A stretch of DNA of 8,268 bases from an uncultured Lachnospiraceae bacterium (GTDB lineage: Bacteria > Bacillota > Clostridia > Lachnospirales > Lachnospiraceae): contig CAMODS010000053.1 of NCBI GenBank assembly GCA_946611525.1, forward strand, positions 1-8,268, given 5' to 3'. A program made the translations under genes and the position numbers. Below are positions 6,717 to 8,268 of this stretch, piece by piece. Position 1 is the stretch's first letter; the number at the start of each line of letters is the position of its first letter. The notes beneath the pieces are model-generated. The model saw only the letters and a list, made by a program, of their open reading frames with translations. It was not told the origin of the DNA and ran no database searches.

Positions 6717-6797
6717 GATTCTTCGGGCTGCGCCCTCAGAATGACAGGGAGAGGCTGCGCCCTTAGAATGACAAGGGAGGCTGCGCCCTCAGAATGA
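6716..6797 (+). repeat. Intergenic repeat with about 2.7 tandem 26-27 bp units
   Basis: AGATTCTTCG at 6716-6725 opens the element, followed by direct units starting at 6726, 6753 and 6779 with core GGCTGCGCCCTCAGAATGAC (the second has TT for TC). The first two units are 27 and 26 bases, and the third is cut after 19 bases at the ribosome site of malQ. The opening 31 bases align with 3809-3840 with one indel, so both are the same repeat family. Each unit can form a small GGC-TGC-GCC hairpin. The element fills nearly all the 100-base gap between fructokinase and malQ. There are no spacers between units, so it is not CRISPR. Confidence 0.88.
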
Positions 6798-6816
6798 AGT
6801 AGAAAGGAGACGCAAA

Positions 6817-8268
6817 ATGAGAAAAAGTGGAGTATTGCTCCCGGTGTTTTCGCTGCCGGGGCCATACGGGATAGGCTGCTTTTCCAAGGAGGCGTACAAG
6901 TTCGTTGATTTTTTGGCAGATGCAGGCCAAAGCTACTGGCAGATGCTTCCCATCGGTCCCACCAGTTACGGCGATTCCCCCTACCAGTCATTTTCCACCT
7001 TTGCCGGCAATCCATATTTTATCGACCTGACAGAACTTATCGACAGAGGGCTTTTGAAAAAGGCAGAGTGTGACCATACAAAGATGAAGGCCACAGACAG
7101 TTATATTGATTACGGGATGCTTTATGAGAAGCGTTATCCCATCCTTAAAAAGGCCTTTGGCAGACTAAAAGCGGATGATATAGAAAAGCTTGATAAGTTT
7201 GTTCAAAAGAATAAAAAATGGCTTCCTGACTACGCACTGTTTATGGCTTTAAAGGATGCCCACGGCGGCGACTCATTTATGAAGTGGGAGGATGACTTGA
7301 GGCAGAGAGAGCCGCAGGCTCTTGAGGATGCAAGATCGGAATACGATGAGGAGATCAGATTTTACGAGTGGCTCCAGTATGAGTTTTTCCGTCAGTGGAA
7401 ACGTCTTAAAAAATATGCCAATAAAAAGGGTATCGAGATAATAGGCGACATACCTATTTATGTGGCAGAGGACAGTGCTGATGTTTGGTCTGCACCGGAG
7501 CTGTTTCAGATGGATGAGGACGGACGGCCGGTGGCAGTTGCGGGATGTCCGCCGGATGCATTTTCAGAGGATGGACAGTTGTGGGGCAATCCGCTGTACG
7601 ACTGGAAACGCCACGAAGAGGAGGGCTTTAACTGGTGGATACGCCGCATGAAAAACTGCATGAAGCTCTACGACGTCATCCGCATAGACCACTTCAGGGG
7701 CTTTGATGAATACTACAGCATCCCCGCCGGCGATGATACGGCAAGAAACGGAGAGTGGAAAAAGGGCCCCGGTAAAAAGCTTTTTAAAGCGATAAAAAAG
7801 AAGCTGGGTGATACGCCCATCATAGCCGAGGACCTGGGCTTTATGACCGACAGTGTAAGAAAGCTGGTAAAAGATACGGGCTTCCCCAACATGAAGGTTT
7901 TAGAATTTGCATTTGATGGACGGGATGCGTCCTCGGCCTCAGGAAAGACCAATGAGTACCTGCCCTTTAACTACGATAAAAACTGTGTGGTGTACACGGG
8001 AACCCACGACAACGAGACGGTAAGGGGATGGCTTGGCAGCATTAAAAAAGCTGAGTATAATGAACTACAGGATTACCTGGACTACAACATTTCCAGGAAG
8101 GACGTGCTGACGAGAAAGCTGGTGCGGGCTGCACTGGCGTCATCTGCCAATATGTGCATCATCCCCATGCAGGACTGGCTGGGTCTTGGCAATGAAGCCC
8201 GGATCAATACGCCCTCCACTCTGGGGAATAACTGGAAGTGGAGGATGGATCGTCTGGCAATGTCGGAC
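6817..8268 (+). CDS. malQ: 4-alpha-glucanotransferase (GH77, amylomaltase), 3' partial
   Basis: Cytoplasmic disproportionating enzyme that moves alpha-1,4-glucan segments between chains, releasing glucose from short maltodextrins. I translated the frame by hand: 484 codons from the ATG to the window edge without a stop. The family is about 490-510 residues, so only a short C-terminal tail is missing. Landmarks in order: RKSGVLLPVFSLPGPYGIG at the N-terminus, WQMLPIGPTSYGDSPYQSFS, GDIPIYVAEDSADVW, AGCPPDAFSEDGQLWGNPLY, the nucleophile D291 in RIDHFRG, acid/base E338 in IIAEDLGF, and D398 in THDNET, then TLGNNWKWRM near the end. All three catalytic acids are present. The start has GGAG at 6806-6809, spacing 7. 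The gene follows the repeat-filled gap after fructokinase in the same direction. In this operon it would remodel glucan made by the GH13 enzyme or handle imported maltodextrins. Confidence 0.95.
   Translation, partial: MRKSGVLLPVFSLPGPYGIGCFSKEAYKFVDFLADAGQSYWQMLPIGPTSYGDSPYQSFSTFAGNPYFIDLTELIDRGLLKKAECDHTKMKATDSYIDYGMLYEKRYPILKKAFGRLKADDIEKLDKFVQKNKKWLPDYALFMALKDAHGGDSFMKWEDDLRQREPQALEDARSEYDEEIRFYEWLQYEFFRQWKRLKKYANKKGIEIIGDIPIYVAEDSADVWSAPELFQMDEDGRPVAVAGCPPDAFSEDGQLWGNPLYDWKRHEEEGFNWWIRRMKNCMKLYDVIRIDHFRGFDEYYSIPAGDDTARNGEWKKGPGKKLFKAIKKKLGDTPIIAEDLGFMTDSVRKLVKDTGFPNMKVLEFAFDGRDASSASGKTNEYLPFNYDKNCVVYTGTHDNETVRGWLGSIKKAEYNELQDYLDYNISRKDVLTRKLVRAALASSANMCIIPMQDWLGLGNEARINTPSTLGNNWKWRMDRLAMSD

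Noticed and set aside
6716..6797. Short direct repeats that could be a CRISPR array
   Set aside because: Units are contiguous at 26-27 bp with no unique spacers, and no cas gene is nearby; this is a tandem intergenic repeat.
6566..7015. Minus-strand open frame of 149 codons across the fructokinase end and malQ start
   Set aside because: It runs antisense through two clear genes and the tandem repeat, and its protein is low-complexity and unlike any family; it is a shadow frame.

Overview
The window reads as a single plus-strand carbohydrate-utilisation operon from a Gram-positive, low-to-mid GC Firmicute, most likely a gut or rumen Lachnospiraceae-type Clostridium. This rests on the strong AAGGAGG-type ribosome sites, tight gene packing, the protein family set (MalE/MalF/MalG-like importer, DUF624 membrane protein, ScrK-type fructokinase, GH77 enzyme) and the codon style. 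The taxon is an inference; no 16S or other phylogenetic marker is present. Both ends are cut inside genes.

Layout: (1) 1-1164, 3' part of an ABC sugar solute-binding protein; (2) 1179-1217, a strong intrinsic-terminator hairpin inside the operon; (3) 1234-2301 and 2301-3182, two MalF/MalG-type permeases overlapping by one base; (4) 3189-3824, a small DUF624/YesL-type membrane protein; (5) 3809-3882, an imperfect palindromic repeat that swallows the stop codon of that gene; (6) 3897-5738, a cytoplasmic amylosucrase-like GH13 enzyme; (7) 5754-6716, a PfkB-family fructokinase; (8) 6716-6797, a repeat of the same family expanded into about 2.7 tandem units; (9) 6817-8268, a 4-alpha-glucanotransferase (MalQ) that runs off the right edge. 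No stretch longer than about 110 bases lacks a gene.

How the genes may work together: the importer would bring an intact sugar, plausibly sucrose or a sucrose-containing or alpha-glucosidic oligosaccharide, into the cell. The amylosucrase-like enzyme would split sucrose, passing the glucosyl unit to an alpha-1,4-glucan (or to water) and freeing fructose. The fructokinase would send fructose into glycolysis, and MalQ would rearrange the alpha-glucan. This is a coherent sucrose-to-glucan route that needs neither a sucrose PTS nor ADP-glucose, but the substrate is inferred from enzyme families and gene order, not shown. The transporter ATPase, a regulator and the operon promoter are not in the window.

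I see no CRISPR array, transposase, tRNA, rRNA or phage gene. The least ordinary things here are the amylosucrase/fructokinase/MalQ/importer combination, the terminator between binding protein and permeases, and the intergenic repeat family found twice at gene boundaries.
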